A stretch of DNA of 64,000 nucleotides from Isoetes taiwanensis (Eukaryota; Streptophyta; Lycopodiopsida; Isoetales; Isoetaceae). The position numbers and the translations under genes were made by a program. The notes beneath the pieces are model-generated. The model searched no databases and had not been told where the DNA came from. It was given only the letters and a program-made list of their open reading frames with translations. The stretch's first letter is position 1; every line of letters begins with the position of its first letter. Shown here one piece after another: positions 1 to 10,421 of this stretch. The DNA lies in NCBI GenBank assembly GCA_021234155.1, contig JAJEKV010000013.1, positions 14,857,877 to 14,921,876 of the forward strand, in the 5' to 3' direction.

Positions 1-1883
1 AGTCTTCCTTCTGATCTCTTCACAAGAACCAAAGTTATCATTTAAAATACCAAGATCCAAAGTCGAGATGCTCATATTAGTAGGGTCAACCCTGATAACC
101 ACCTTGGATGGAAATTGAAATATGATGCCTTTATCAGGAAAAAACATACCATGGTGATCTTTACATACATTATATTCCACCCTGGTTTGGTTGGCTTCTC
201 TTGAATAACCTCTTTCTTTGATGATACCATCAGCCTTGTTGATAATGGTTATTCTCCATGATCTTGGATTTAGGTCTCGGACACACTTTTGCCATGATTT
301 GTTTCCACCTCCTTTTGCATCTTTGTCTCCTTATTCTCTTTAGGAGGAGGAGAGAAATTAGCTAGAGCATCTTAGAGTAGAAAATGTTAAGATTAAAAAT
401 GCCTCTGTTGGGAATTTTGCATGGAATGCGGTCCTCCCGAGTTAGAATAAATCTTTTACGGATACAAGCAGGAGGGAAACTAGTGCGGGGGATAGAGATC
501 TGAATAATTTCTCCTAAGCTACTAGCAATGGTTCTAAGATGGGAGGCAGTCAAAGCATCCCATAGGCAAATTTGTGCAAGATATCCGGTGGTAGTAGCAA
601 TTGTAGAAGTCCCTGGAATATAGAAAGGATCCCATTTCATAATGTATTTGGATATCACGAGATAGAAGAGATCTTTACGATGAGAATTTGAGGGACACTT
701 TTTCTTCTTCTTCTGAGGATAATTTGAAAAGTCTTATCATCCGACTTGAGGATAGAAAGAATAGGAACTAGAAGAGTCTTGGTAATCCGGTATTTCCACG
801 GTAGCTTAAGGGAGGGCATTTTTTGGGGAAATGGGTAAGGATCCCATGATTGGTATATCGACCTTGGTAGAGTTATCGGCAATATCACCACAGGTCAAGA
901 ATGCCCTCATCCTTATTGGTTACTTTACCTACATTTCCTGGATCAGTAGCAATATTAACAGAATTCAAAGAATTGAGTAAAGCATTCTTGTAGGAGTTAC
1001 CATTGATTTTGTCATACTTCCCCATAATTGGAACTGAGGACTTCAGAGATTGCTTGGAGACTTTCGTTTTATTTTTGTCCATATTTTGCTCCTTGATCTT
1101 GAATTACCGATTATGGCGATCGCTGATTAGCCACGGTCGTCGGGTGAAAGTAACCATTACTGTCAGCAATTCCGCACTTGGTAGGAGTGTGAAGCGGGAG
1201 TTGGTATGTTTTGTAATCCATCTCAACCTCTTTCAAAGTCTCGGCGGCAAAGGAAGGGAATCTTCTCTTGAAGCCTTTTCGGAAGCTTTCTATAACATGA
1301 TCATCCGCCTCCTCCCAGATTTTCACTAATCGAAAAGAGGCTTTTGATTTCCATCCAAGATCCTCAAGTTCTTCTACAAGATTCTTTCTTTATGCGTAAC
1401 ATTTCCGTCATCGATCTTCTAAATATCTCGATTTTTTTAAGGCGCAACAATCTTCTTTCGAATGACTGTTTTACCCTTATCACCGGTGATGCAGTATGTC
1501 CATTTCTGGATTTTTGGAGCATCTGCCAAGCCAAGTCCGGTCATTGGCTTTGCCTTCTTTATCTTGATTTTCGAGCCTTTGCATTTGAGATTACACACCA
1601 TAATCTGCCCTTCTTTTTGTATTCCCATGCAGTTTGATGCGGCTTCTTGCTGTTCTCTGATGATGTCGAAGGCAGCCTTGAGTTCTTTCATCTTAATCCA
1701 AGCTTGATCCTTCTTATCATCTAGAACAAAGATTTGGTCCCAGCTTTGAATGATTAAAATGGGATCTGTGTCTTTATATTCATAGGGAATTCTTGCAGAG
1801 GATGAAGAGCCACCCATGGCTGGTTTGTTTGTCAACTCCTTGGTTCTCATAGCGGAATCAGACGAGGAAGGGATCAGAGACAA
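1..1883 (-). pseudogene. Retroelement ORF1-like remnant, probably LINE, truncated by window edge
   Basis: The minus strand carries consecutive short reading frames (1883-1437, 1326-1111, 1082-885, 891-655, 658-362) that follow one another in the same direction and look like one frameshifted ORF. The piece at 658-362 has the pattern of the DUF4283 region of plant LINE ORF1 proteins: a WD-containing start, then a stretch ending RTIASSLGEIIQIS and a conserved-looking IRKRF. The 1883-1437 piece is rich in Lys and Ser and I do not recognise it. ORF1 proteins of this kind bind the element's RNA; that role is known for the family, not shown here. No reverse transcriptase is visible. It would lie beyond base 1 if the element is complete. 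Family assignment rests on pattern only. Confidence 0.4.
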
Positions 1884-2175
1884 GAACCGACAGAAAAGAA
1901 AGAAAAAGAACAGGAAAAAGGATCTTTGAGGGGGGGGAAAGAAAGGGGGGAGCGGAAGATCCGAAAAAGGGAAAAAAGGAGAGCAAGAATGATTGGAAAG
2001 GAATGAAAATCTGCTGGGGCAATGAAGAGAGGCAGGCCCGTACCCTGAGTCCCCTGCAAGGATCTAATCAGGGGTAAGGGGTCCCATCAGTCGTCAGAGG
2101 CAACAGAATCGAAAAACCAGAAAAACCAGAAATCATAAGAAAAGGAAAAAATGGGGGAACCAAGAGTCGACAGGG

Positions 2176-2595
2176 TTAGTTAGCCACCCCAAACCTCCAG
2201 ACCACAATACCAAGGTCTCCAAAAAATTCTGCTGGCTGAAGATCGAAGAAGTCTGCCCAGTGGTACAGTGGTTCAATACCGAATTCGATGGGGACCTCTA
2301 GAAGGAAGAGGTTTCTTTCAAATCTGTTACCCAAAGCGATGTAAGGCTGAGAGTTGTGGGCTGACACTCTGAGGGAGCCAATTCTGTCGAAACACAGGAT
2401 GCTGAGAAAAAACTTGTCAAAAAATTCAAAATCTGCCCTACAAAAACCTATTCTGGATTGATTGGAACTAGCTAGATCTATTAACTCCTCGATGGCATGA
2501 AGAGTATCCTCATGGCCTTGGGGTGGGATGACAAAACCCAGCCCTTGGAGAACAGCTTCGAGTAAAGCCTCATCCATCAGGGCTGGGTAGTGCAC
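2176..2595 (-). CDS. Unrecognised 139-residue ORF upstream of the retroelement remnant
   Basis: An open frame begins at the ATG at 2595 and runs to 2176 on the same strand as the ORF1-like remnant downstream. The product is acidic, rich in Phe, Leu and Glu, with no zinc-binding pattern, signal peptide or membrane segment. I do not recognise a family. It may be the 5' part of the same retroelement or a chance open frame. Its length is unusual for non-coding AT-rich DNA, which is the only reason to list it. Confidence 0.25.
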   Translation of the reverse strand: MHYPALMDEALLEAVLQGLGFVIPPQGHEDTLHAIEELIDLASSNQSRIGFCRADFEFFDKFFLSILCFDRIGSLRVSAHNSQPYIALGNRFERNLFLLEVPIEFGIEPLYHWADFFDLQPAEFFGDLGIVVWRFGVAN

Positions 2596-2599
2596 ACCT

Positions 2600-3676
2600 C
2601 CCGAGGCGCGAGTGGGAAGCGCTTAGTGCCTGCATTCCACAGCTCTCCCGTCGGAAATGACTTTCTCAGTCACGTTGAAGGATCTATATCTCGTGGAGGG
2701 TTTGGAAGGGGCGTAATAACTTCATTTTTAATTTTGAAATTACGCATCCGGAAGGTGTGATTAAGCAGATTAACTATGATATCAATTGGATCACTGCTGC
2801 AACTTAAAATGTACTTACCGTTAATCTTTGGGTTTCAGGAATTATCTTCGTGCTGGTGCGGAAAATCAAGTAGAAGCGAATCAATCTCAGCATCAACCAA
2901 GAATGGCTTAAGGTGTTCGGTCCCCCGAATATCTACGGGCATAATGGACTTTGTCTGTACAATTGCTGCTGTGATCAGAATTCGGATGTTAGAAGAGCTC
3001 TACTATGCAGGGCCAAAGATAATAAAGGGAGATTCAATATGGCGAAAGCAGATTCCTGCATGTGCATCTTCTGCATCCTTACTATCATGGTCAGGGGGAA
3101 GAGTCAAAAGATTAAAAATCTTAACCTCAAGTCCCCCTTCTAGCTTGATGCCAATCTAAGACTTACTCTCTGAATTTCATACTCTGCTTTATTGCCAGTA
3201 TCCAAATGGTGCTAATAACTTTTTTTATTTACCCCCCTTTTGTGAATGGATTATACTTACTGTAAAAAGTAATTTTTGTAATCTTATTTATACATAAATA
3301 TACATATATATCTGGTCTACTCCGCCATCCATCATTTTTCCACTACTTCAAATTGCCAGAAGCACACACAAGAGCTTAATTCGTCAACACAACATCAAGG
3401 ACGGCAAGGCAAGGCTTGCAAGATTTCATGCTTCTTGGTAATACAGATGTACAGACAACTATCAGAGGTAAGCTCTTTTAACGGTAGGGAAAAAAAACCA
3501 AACAGAGCATGAATAAAAATGGCATATCCTAACTTTGCCGCTTTCAGATTCTTCCTTCCGGCTATGTATTGATTGCTATATTTATAACCATCGATATTGA
3601 TTTCCTTTGTAAATTCAGGCAGAAATTTATGGATAATATACCTCAAATGGAGTTGCAACCCTTCTTCCTCTGTCTA
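2600..3676. other. Non-coding stretch, no recognisable gene
   Basis: Short open frames occur at 2776-3159 on the plus strand and 3395-3658 on the minus strand, but they overlap in several frames and have no domain pattern. I see no repeat or RNA gene here. Around 3290-3310 there is a small TA-rich run. Confidence 0.4.
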
Positions 3677-3680
3677 CACT

Positions 3681-4784
3681 ATGGAGTTTGAAATCCATGC
3701 AAATGCAAAGAAGGAGTTGCAGAGCAGGTTGAGGCAGAATCTCCATGTTGGACCTTGCGGTTTACAGGTATATAATTGAGATATATAACTGGGAATGAAC
3801 CAATACGGTTCCAAATGTCATGGTAGGATCTAAGCTTGCAATGCAGTTAGACATCATCAGGTTTTAGCAAGGGCTGCTCATTGAGAAGTTGTGTGGTGCT
3901 TTGGAGGACAAATTTCTTTTTTAATTTACGCATTGCCCAATTTCAGAGTGTGCAAGTTTGGAATCACACAATTCACAAAGGTCCGTTGTTTTAGCATGCT
4001 GATTGGGAAACTACACTTCTTTATAGATTGTATTCTCTTAGTTTGCATGTTTTGATCTATCTTATTGGTCTTAGTAGTCGAATTCATCCAAAGCTCCTTA
4101 CATCAAGCATTTCTTTGGTCTTATTTTAGCGTAACTAGCTAGAGCTTAGTATTCACAAGACCTCCTGGCTTAATAGCAACATATATAAGGATCTTGGTCC
4201 TTCTAGTGATACCAAACCAATCCCTTTACTCCTGTTAATTGCAGAAGATTGCATCCGTAGAAGTTGGGTATGCTGTACAGAATTGCAGTTCAATTTATTA
4301 TGCACTTAGAGGAGACGGATTTGCCTTAGGCGAGCTCAAATCTGGAAAAGCAATGTTAGACCTTTGCAAGAAAATCTGACCTAATGGAGCAAAGGACATA
4401 AATTATGCTGATATATTCGCTGCACTTGTATTTCCCATTTTGCGCAACTATTTGCATCCATTGCAAGTCTGTTAAAATCCTTTTCCTTTCCATTTCCCTT
4501 TACTGCTTCAATTGAAGGAATGCAGTCCAATATCTGGATCCTCATTGCCAGAAAAAGAAGTTGACAAAGTAAGGACCTTCAGAATTGTACAACAGCTTCA
4601 TGTGAGTTTTGACATAATAGAAGAATTTCAATGTTGCACTTACGGTGGCTATATCGTTGGTCTCATCTCCCTCCTCAGCGTGCATGCATGGTTAATGAAT
4701 ATATGTTCAGTTTACCAACACATGGCTTTGTACACTATTGAGCAGGCCGAAACAATTCCTGTTGAAGTATCCGTTCTTGAAGAG
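3681..4784 (+). pseudogene. Multi-exon coding remnant of unrecognised family
   Basis: Four segments look like exons joined by good splice signals. They are 3681-3767 (ends CAG before gtatat), 4245 to about 4467 (starts after gcag), 4518-4601 (before gtgag) and 4746-4784 (before gtatac). The translated pieces are fluent: the first ends HVGPCGLQ, the second contains GYAVQNCSSIYYALRGDG and later ALVFPILRNYLHPLQ, the third contains EKEVDKVRTFRIVQQLH. A TGA at 4377-4379 interrupts the second exon, so the copy looks dead. I do not know the family. It lies about 470 bases upstream of a UMP-CMP kinase remnant on the same strand and could be a separate pseudogene or part of a chimera. Confidence 0.4.
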
Positions 4785-4983
4785 GTATACACTCTTATGC
4801 TACAAGTTCCTTTTCTTGTTTGTTTTTGAGTATCATTTATATGTAGTCAAATTTTGTAATTGGATTTCTTACAGACCAAGAGCATTTCAGATTCATTTAT
4901 TAAAAGCACAAAAAAAACAAAGGTTATCATCTATTGGATGAGTCAATTTGCTTAGACTTCAAAAAGGAGCAGTATGTCAAAAT

Positions 4984-5087
4984 TAGGAAGAAATTATTCC
5001 TGTACGTTATGTTGCATTTCAATATTAAGTTTGTCTAGGAAGAAATTATTCCTGTACGTTATGTTGCATTTGAATATTAAGTTTGTC
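4984..5087. repeat. 52-bp tandem duplication
   Basis: Two adjacent copies at 4984-5035 and 5036-5087 differ at one or two positions, so the duplication is recent. It lies just upstream of the kinase remnant. Confidence 0.85.
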
Positions 5088-5257
5088 AGATTATAAACGC
5101 AGTGAGAAAGCTTATTGACATAACATAAAAAAATGTTGTCATTGGTTCTATCAACATGTTTATATGGATTATTCGCTTGGCATTGAGGATTTGTATCTTG
5201 TTATTGGGTACTATGACCTGTTTATAATATAATTTTAGATGTGTTATTACATGTGCA

Positions 5258-5600
5258 GGTGTTCCTGGAAGTGGTAAGGGCACACAATGTTCAAAGATTG
5301 TAGAGAGATTTGGCTTTCTCCATCTCAGTGCCGGAGATTTATTGCGTGCTCAAATTAACTCTGGATCTGAAAATGGGCGAGTTCACATGTCCGTGATCAT
5401 GTCAATACTATCTGAAGGGGTAATCCTTTAGTGGCAGTTTATGGAAAAAGAGAGTGATTCTATGCAGGACAATGATTCAGAACATGATCAAGGAGATTGT
5501 CCCCTCAGAGGTGACTATAAAGCTTCTACAACGAGCAATGGATGAAATTGGAATCCTTGTAATGAAGAGAACCGTGCTACGTTTGAAGCTGTAGTAAGGA
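5258..5600 (+). pseudogene. UMP-CMP kinase fragment (adenylate-kinase fold), broken
   Basis: The first exon (about 5259-5380) encodes the P-loop [11 protein letters not shown] followed by [16 protein letters not shown] and SGSENG, which matches plant UMP/CMP kinase. That enzyme transfers phosphate from ATP to UMP or CMP in pyrimidine nucleotide metabolism. The second exon (about 5468-5600) encodes TMIQNMIKE and VPSEVTIKLLQRAMDE. Two residues, Gly-Lys, usually lie between these two pieces and are missing here. The stretch with the substrate-binding GFPR motif is then lost through a deletion, and the frame shifts before NEENRATFEA. The LID region and C-terminus are not found downstream. The exon 1 donor is also degenerate. 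The adenylate-kinase-like P-loop is clear; loss of function is a direct reading of the breaks. Confidence 0.8.
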
Positions 5601-7120
5601 AGTCTATCCATCTAACTGTCTCATAGCTGCAGTCTGCTAAGTTTTGTTTTTTGCAATGTTCACTTTTGGTTGATCTATCTTTCTTAGTAATTTGAAAATT
5701 CCTTTTTTTTTTGCTTACAAGGTGTTAGCTTTGGCACTAAAGACAGTTGGGCATATTCCTGGTCAACTAAAGTATTCTTTCTTGGTCAACTAAAATATCC
5801 TGTGTATATTCCTGGTCTGTGTATATTCCTGGTCAGATTGAACATTGTATAAACCGTCAACTACTTTCCAAGTGGCAATTTTTGTAATCCAACTTTGCAA
5901 ATAACATATTATATTACCATGCTTTAATGTTATAATAAATATGGTATTTTGCCAAATCCATGGTTCTCATGAAGCGTTCATACAAATTTTGGTTACGAGA
6001 AACAAAATGCATAGCAAGGAAGTTTTAACTACTAATACATTGCTCAATACAAGATGTCAAATAAAGAATCTAGCCCTTTTCTACTTCATTCTTAAGACTA
6101 TTGGAAACATATGTACATCGTAATGAAGATGCTCATTGGTAATCTGCCTTTTTGTGTTGGGTCGATAAAATGCAGGTGCCTGCTAAAACTAATTGAAGAA
6201 ATTTGGAAAATGCACTAAACAGCTTCCAGCTGATCCTTACCTTCATGAGTTTCGGCACGCACCTTAATTAATTTAGTGTGTGACTTTGAAGGGGCTTTAT
6301 AGACCAGGATTAGAATGAAATAACAGAAAACCTGCAAGAAGAATGACACATGTTTTAAATTGACCAAGTACTATGTGTGTAATTGCCGAAGTAGCCCTGC
6401 AATGGTAGAAAAGACAATCAGTAACCACTATCAAGGAATGACCAAAATTTTGCAAAGCAAGTAAATACCCAAGTGCTAAGACTCCTGACAATTGAAGAAA
6501 AAGCTAAGAAGGGCAGACACCAGGATAGCAGCAGTGTTATAAACATTCCAGTCAAATCCCAAAAATCCAGGTGGGTCAAGCCGGAGGATCAAGGATAAGA
6601 TAGTAATTGGTGTAGTCTTTTACATAAGCCTTTGCCATATTATAAATCCAGCAATAAGCTTTGGAAATGTTATAAAACCAATTATTAAACACTCTGTAGC
6701 ATGCCATGGGAATACTAAAAGAACATAATTAGATGTAAGCCTGTCCACCAAGGGAAAAAATCTAGTATATTAAAAAACATTATAATTTTTGCTATAAAAA
6801 AGAATGCATTTTTGGACAACCACAATCTTATCACGCCATTTCTTCTTTAATCAAAATAGACTTAGCTCTATTAAGACATTGTGGTCTATCTATGTGGAGA
6901 AAAACCAAGAAATAATTACTTCTTAAGATAAAATACAAAGAAAAAACATTAGTCACCAATTCTTGTCCGACGTCACTAAGTCAAAATAAAAACCTAACAA
7001 GTCTTACCTTGCTAAAGCCTTCTGGTGTGCTTCTTGCTAGTTTTTTTTAAATGGCCATTGTTTCGTAAGTTAGGTTGACATTTTAATACAAATGTTAAAG
7101 AACCTTTTATAAAAGGTTTA
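5601..7120. other. AT-rich non-coding stretch
   Basis: The only structure I see is a cluster of short imperfect repeats at about 5745-5840, in which a motif reading tattcctggtc recurs. ORFs at 5941-6123 (plus) and 6297-6491 (minus) have no recognisable content. Confidence 0.4.
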
Positions 7121-7129
7121 AGCATTGAA

Positions 7130-7690
7130 TGGAGAGGTCCGCGTGGCAGAACCCCATTGGTTGGGGCTTTCCTTAAGGAAATTCATCCCTCTGATTCGCG
7201 AATAGCAGCAAGGCTGCCGGATCTGTTAAAAAGGGGCCCGGATCTGCTGATTGGGGGGCAATTTCAGGGCTGGAAAAAGGCCCAAAGCCTTTTCAGGGGC
7301 TAATCTTAGCCTGCCCACCAGTATATAAGGGATTGGGGACGTTTTGAGAAGGAGATCGGTTTTTTGAGCATAGCTTTTGGTGCTGTCTTGAAGATTGATT
7401 CCCTCTGTATTCTGCTGTGATTCATCCTTAGGGATTGATCAGAGATCAATCTGACCTCTTTGGGGCAGTTTCAAGACTTCTTGATATCCCATTGATTGTG
7501 AGTTTGCTCTGGGCTTGAGCGATAGTGCTACTGCAGTATGAATTCTAGTGTTAGAATTTATTGAAGTTGGGCTTCAAGCTAGCCCTGGGGGTTAGTTGTA
7601 ATTGTGCGTGGGGAGTTCTGGGAACTCAAGGCTGAGGGGAACTCTAGGAGTTCTAGGTAGCACAATCAATCATACATTTTGTAGGCGGTA
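7130..7690 (+). promoter_or_regulatory. GC-richer block with a TATA box, possible solo LTR or promoter remnant
   Basis: Within AT-rich surroundings this block is GC-richer and contains gtatataaggg at about 7321-7331, followed by a leader-like stretch without an ORF. The layout resembles the U3-R part of a long terminal repeat. I could not find matching TG...CA ends, a target-site duplication or a primer binding site, so a solo LTR is only one reading. An unattached promoter fragment is another. Confidence 0.25.
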
Positions 7691-7935
7691 ACAACACAAG
7701 GATAATCAAGGGTAACAAAGGCCACAATGGGAAACCTATGTTACTTGGAGGTTCGAGGAAGGAACTTTGCTACGACACTTGGAGGTTTCTTTCAAGTTCC
7801 TTCCTAGAATCTCCAAGTGACGTAGGTTTCTCCATACACAATAAGAAGTGACATTACAAATAAAAAACACAAGGCACTAACAACATGTGGGGTTATTAAA
7901 CAGATCAATGGTCTTTAAATGGTAGATTCAAGGTT
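7690..7935 (+). repeat. Dispersed repeat, copy 1 (second copy at 9660-9842)
   Basis: Shared blocks include ggtaacaaaggccac, cacttggagg, aagtgacattacaaat and acacaaggc...ctaacaaca, followed by gtggggttat and a caatggtc motif in the same order as at 9660-9842. Divergence is moderate. The 5' part is also the monomer of the tandem array at 9300-9720. Confidence 0.8.
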
Positions 7936-8130
7936 TCCCAACCACATAACAAATATTAGCCAATCTCAGACTTGTGACCTCGTGGCAATGTAATTTAAAA
8001 TCCCCGTGATACCATAGTCTAGGAGCTACTTCATGTGCTTTTATATTTATATATGGTAGATTTGAGGTCTCCCCAACCACATGAATATGTTAGTCAATCT
8101 CGAACCTATGATCTCATGGCAATGAACCTA
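7919..8130. repeat. Diverged ~80-bp direct repeat pair
   Basis: The blocks at 7919-7998 and 8050-8130 share atggtagatt, cccaaccaca, tagtcaatct-like and ctcatggcaatg-like words in order. They are old copies with many mismatches. Confidence 0.6.
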
Positions 8131-8785
8131 ACGTCCCCAGTCCTATCCTTGATATTGACCATACTAGATCCGATGACCTCAGGCATAGCAGTCTAAAGTC
8201 CTACTACTTGAGCTCCCTAGGGCATTCGATATTATAAGGGTCCTTTACAAATATCCTTGAGCAGTGACTAGCAGAATATTCGCTCGAGCAAATTGTTGAA
8301 TGAAACCTAAGTGCGATCTCGCCTTGTTTTATGTTTGGTCTTGTTGAAATATACAGTTCTTTCTTGATTTTTGCTCAGCTACGAACCTTGAAAAAGTTAA
8401 CTTTTGGGTTCAAATGTTGATTTCATGCAAATGCTTTGATGTGATTACATGAGTTGCATTGTCTGAAAAGCTAATCTGGGTGATTTGCTTGGGTGAATCA
8501 TTGTAGAGCCCTTGATCAGTTTCAGAAGATGATAGTAGCACCGAACAAAAATGGTGTACCAAAAAATTGTCATTTCAAATGGCGCAAGCCGGCCCAGAGC
8601 TGTAGACCCACCTAGCTCTCTGCCATTTAAATGCCAAGTCTTGCAGGCCATGTCGGTTCTGCAGTACACTATTTTGTAGAAGTGCATATAAAGAGGTATT
8701 TAGAGGCATGGTATCGAATTTTGGAGCAGTGAAATTCTTCTTATGTTGGTAGTCAATCAAATTATATGGCTGTTTAATGCTATAT
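8131..8785. other. Non-coding stretch
   Basis: Short minus-strand frames at 8445-8760 overlap one another and lack any domain signature. I see no repeat that pairs within this stretch. Confidence 0.35.
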
Positions 8786-8915
8786 GTGTACTAGGAAATT
8801 CAAATGTCAATTAAGTCGAGAAAATATAGACATTGCCAAGCCTTAAAAGTTGTGTACTAGAAAATTCAAATGTCAATTGAGTAGAGAGGATATAGACATT
8901 GCAAGTCTTAGGGGT
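8786..8915. repeat. 66-bp tandem duplication
   Basis: Copies at 8786-8851 and 8852-8915 begin gtgtactag and share caaatgtcaatt and tatagacattg. They differ at about a dozen sites. Confidence 0.8.
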
Positions 8916-9280
8916 TGTTAACTTGTCATCGATTAATCAATCCATTGCTCTTGAAAACCAACATTGCTGATTGAAAAAGAGTTATATTGATGACCATCAA
9001 TCAAACATAGATCTACAATTTTAAAATCCATAATGTTCTATTTTGACAGGGTGCTTGCGCCCCTATAGCCTCCCTGGAAAGGGTCAGAGGATTCGCACAA
9101 GTTCGCAAAAGTTCGCAAGGTTTTGAGAAAGAATTTGCATCGTCAGATTTGCAAGAGCTTTCATGGATTTGCAGCGTACAAGTCGGAGGATCTGCATAGA
9201 TTTGCTAGAGCTTCTACGGATTTGCAGGGGTTCCACTTATTTGCAACGAATTTCATGCTCAGCCTTCCAATCTACTGAGC
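8916..9280. other. Non-coding stretch with short simple repeats
   Basis: A GC-richer part from about 9050 repeats the word gatttgca or a variant several times (about 9060-9260), which gives a short frame at 9163-9369 of no known family. Confidence 0.4.
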
Positions 9281-9725
9281 GACTTTTTGCTCTGGCTTCC
9301 GACCTACAGGGGCAATCGATGTGTAACAAAGGCCACGATGAGGAAACCTATGGCACTTGGAGGTTCTAGGAAGGAACCTGGCATTCCGATCTATAGGGCT
9401 AATTGGTAAGTAACAAAGGCCATGACAGTGAAACCTACGACACCTGGAGGTTCTAGGAAGGGACCTTGCATTCTTATCTACAGGGGTAATCGATGGGTAA
9501 TGAAGGCCACGACGATGAAATCTATTGGAGCTGGAGGTTCCAGAAAGGAACATGGCATTCTGATGTACAAGAATAATCAGCGGGTAACGAAGGCCACGAC
9601 AAGAAAACCTAAGGCATCTGAAGTTCTAGGAAAGAACCTGGCATTCCGATCTAGAGGGATAATCAATGAGTAACAACGAGAAAACTACGACACTTGGAGG
9701 TTCAAGGAAAGAACTTGGGGACGAC
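9281..9725 (+). repeat. Tandem array, ~87-bp unit, about five copies
   Basis: Units start near 9322, 9409, 9497, 9583 and 9670 at gtaacaaaggcc or a close variant. Each continues through cacttggaggttctagg and aaggaacctggcattc and ends with a ctacaggggtaatc-like segment. Spacing is 86-88 bp. Unit divergence is roughly 10-25 percent by eye. A single related unit lies at about 7696-7780. Open frames on both strands here result from the unit length being close to a multiple of three, not from genes. Confidence 0.85.
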
Positions 9726-9842
9726 ACTTGGGGAGGGTCCTTCCAAGTTCCTTTCTATCGCAACTAGAAGTGACATTACAAATCAACAACACAAGGCGCT
9801 AACAACACGTGGGGTTATCCAACAGACCAATGGTCATTGAAT
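9660..9842 (+). repeat. Dispersed repeat, copy 2 (first copy at 7690-7935)
   Basis: Matches copy 1 through aagtgacattacaaat, acacaaggc and gtggggttat and on to caatggtca at 9829-9837. It directly follows the tandem array, so array and downstream block probably expanded from one ancestral element. Confidence 0.8.
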
Positions 9843-10421
9843 GGTCAATAAATATTGGACAAGGATACGAAGAAATGTTGGGACCCGTGGTTTGCTTCCA
9901 CGTGTCAAGGCCGCACGTCGCCCAGTCACATCCCCATATGCGTCGCGGCGCCTTTGCGGCCCCCACACGCACGCAGCTATGTAACGAGAGCTGTGTTCTT
10001 CCCTGCTCCTTGGTGGCCCAGATCCTTGATTTGGGTCACGTATTCCCACATCCTCCTCCTTTTCTCAGGTTTCCTTGCAATGCCCATTTAGGGTTTGTCC
10101 CTCCCTGGGCTTTTGCTGATATTCCCAGCTCCTCCTTTCAAGCCCGGAAATCCAGGTGGAAAATCTCTTTTTCTTCTCCTCCTGTCATGTTTTTGCTCAT
10201 CATCTGACCCCCGATTTGTAAGTTTGGTGGTCGGTTTTTTGCTGGAATTTTCCGCTCTTCAATTAGTGTGCTCGTTATGATTCTCAGTTTAAGCCAGTTC
10301 CAAGCTGAATTTAAACCATCGTGTGGGTTGTTTTTGTTCAAGACTATTTATCGGATAGAGCTCCATAAGTGGTATTTGCTAAAGCCTGGACGGATTAATT
10401 TAGGTTAATATGTTGAGATAG
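9843..10421 (+). promoter_or_regulatory. GC-rich leader and promoter region of the ubiquitin protease gene
   Basis: The stretch between the repeat block and the ATG at 10422 is richer in G+C (about 9890-10150) than its surroundings and has pyrimidine-rich runs typical of plant 5' leaders. No clear TATA box was found. The position, not a defined motif, supports the call. Confidence 0.35.

Noticed and set aside
1437..1883. Naming the minus-strand 148-residue ORF as a specific gag family
   Set aside because: Only the neighbouring 658-362 piece has a DUF4283-like pattern; this piece has no motif I can name.
7130..7690. Confident solo LTR call
   Set aside because: TATA box and GC-rich block fit, but no TG...CA ends, no target-site duplication and no second copy in the window.
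9272..9673. ORFs on both strands in the 87-bp array; also considered as a CRISPR-like array
   Set aside because: Unit length is near a multiple of three, so frames stay open by chance. Units diverge along their whole length with no repeat/spacer pattern, and the setting is a plant nucleus.
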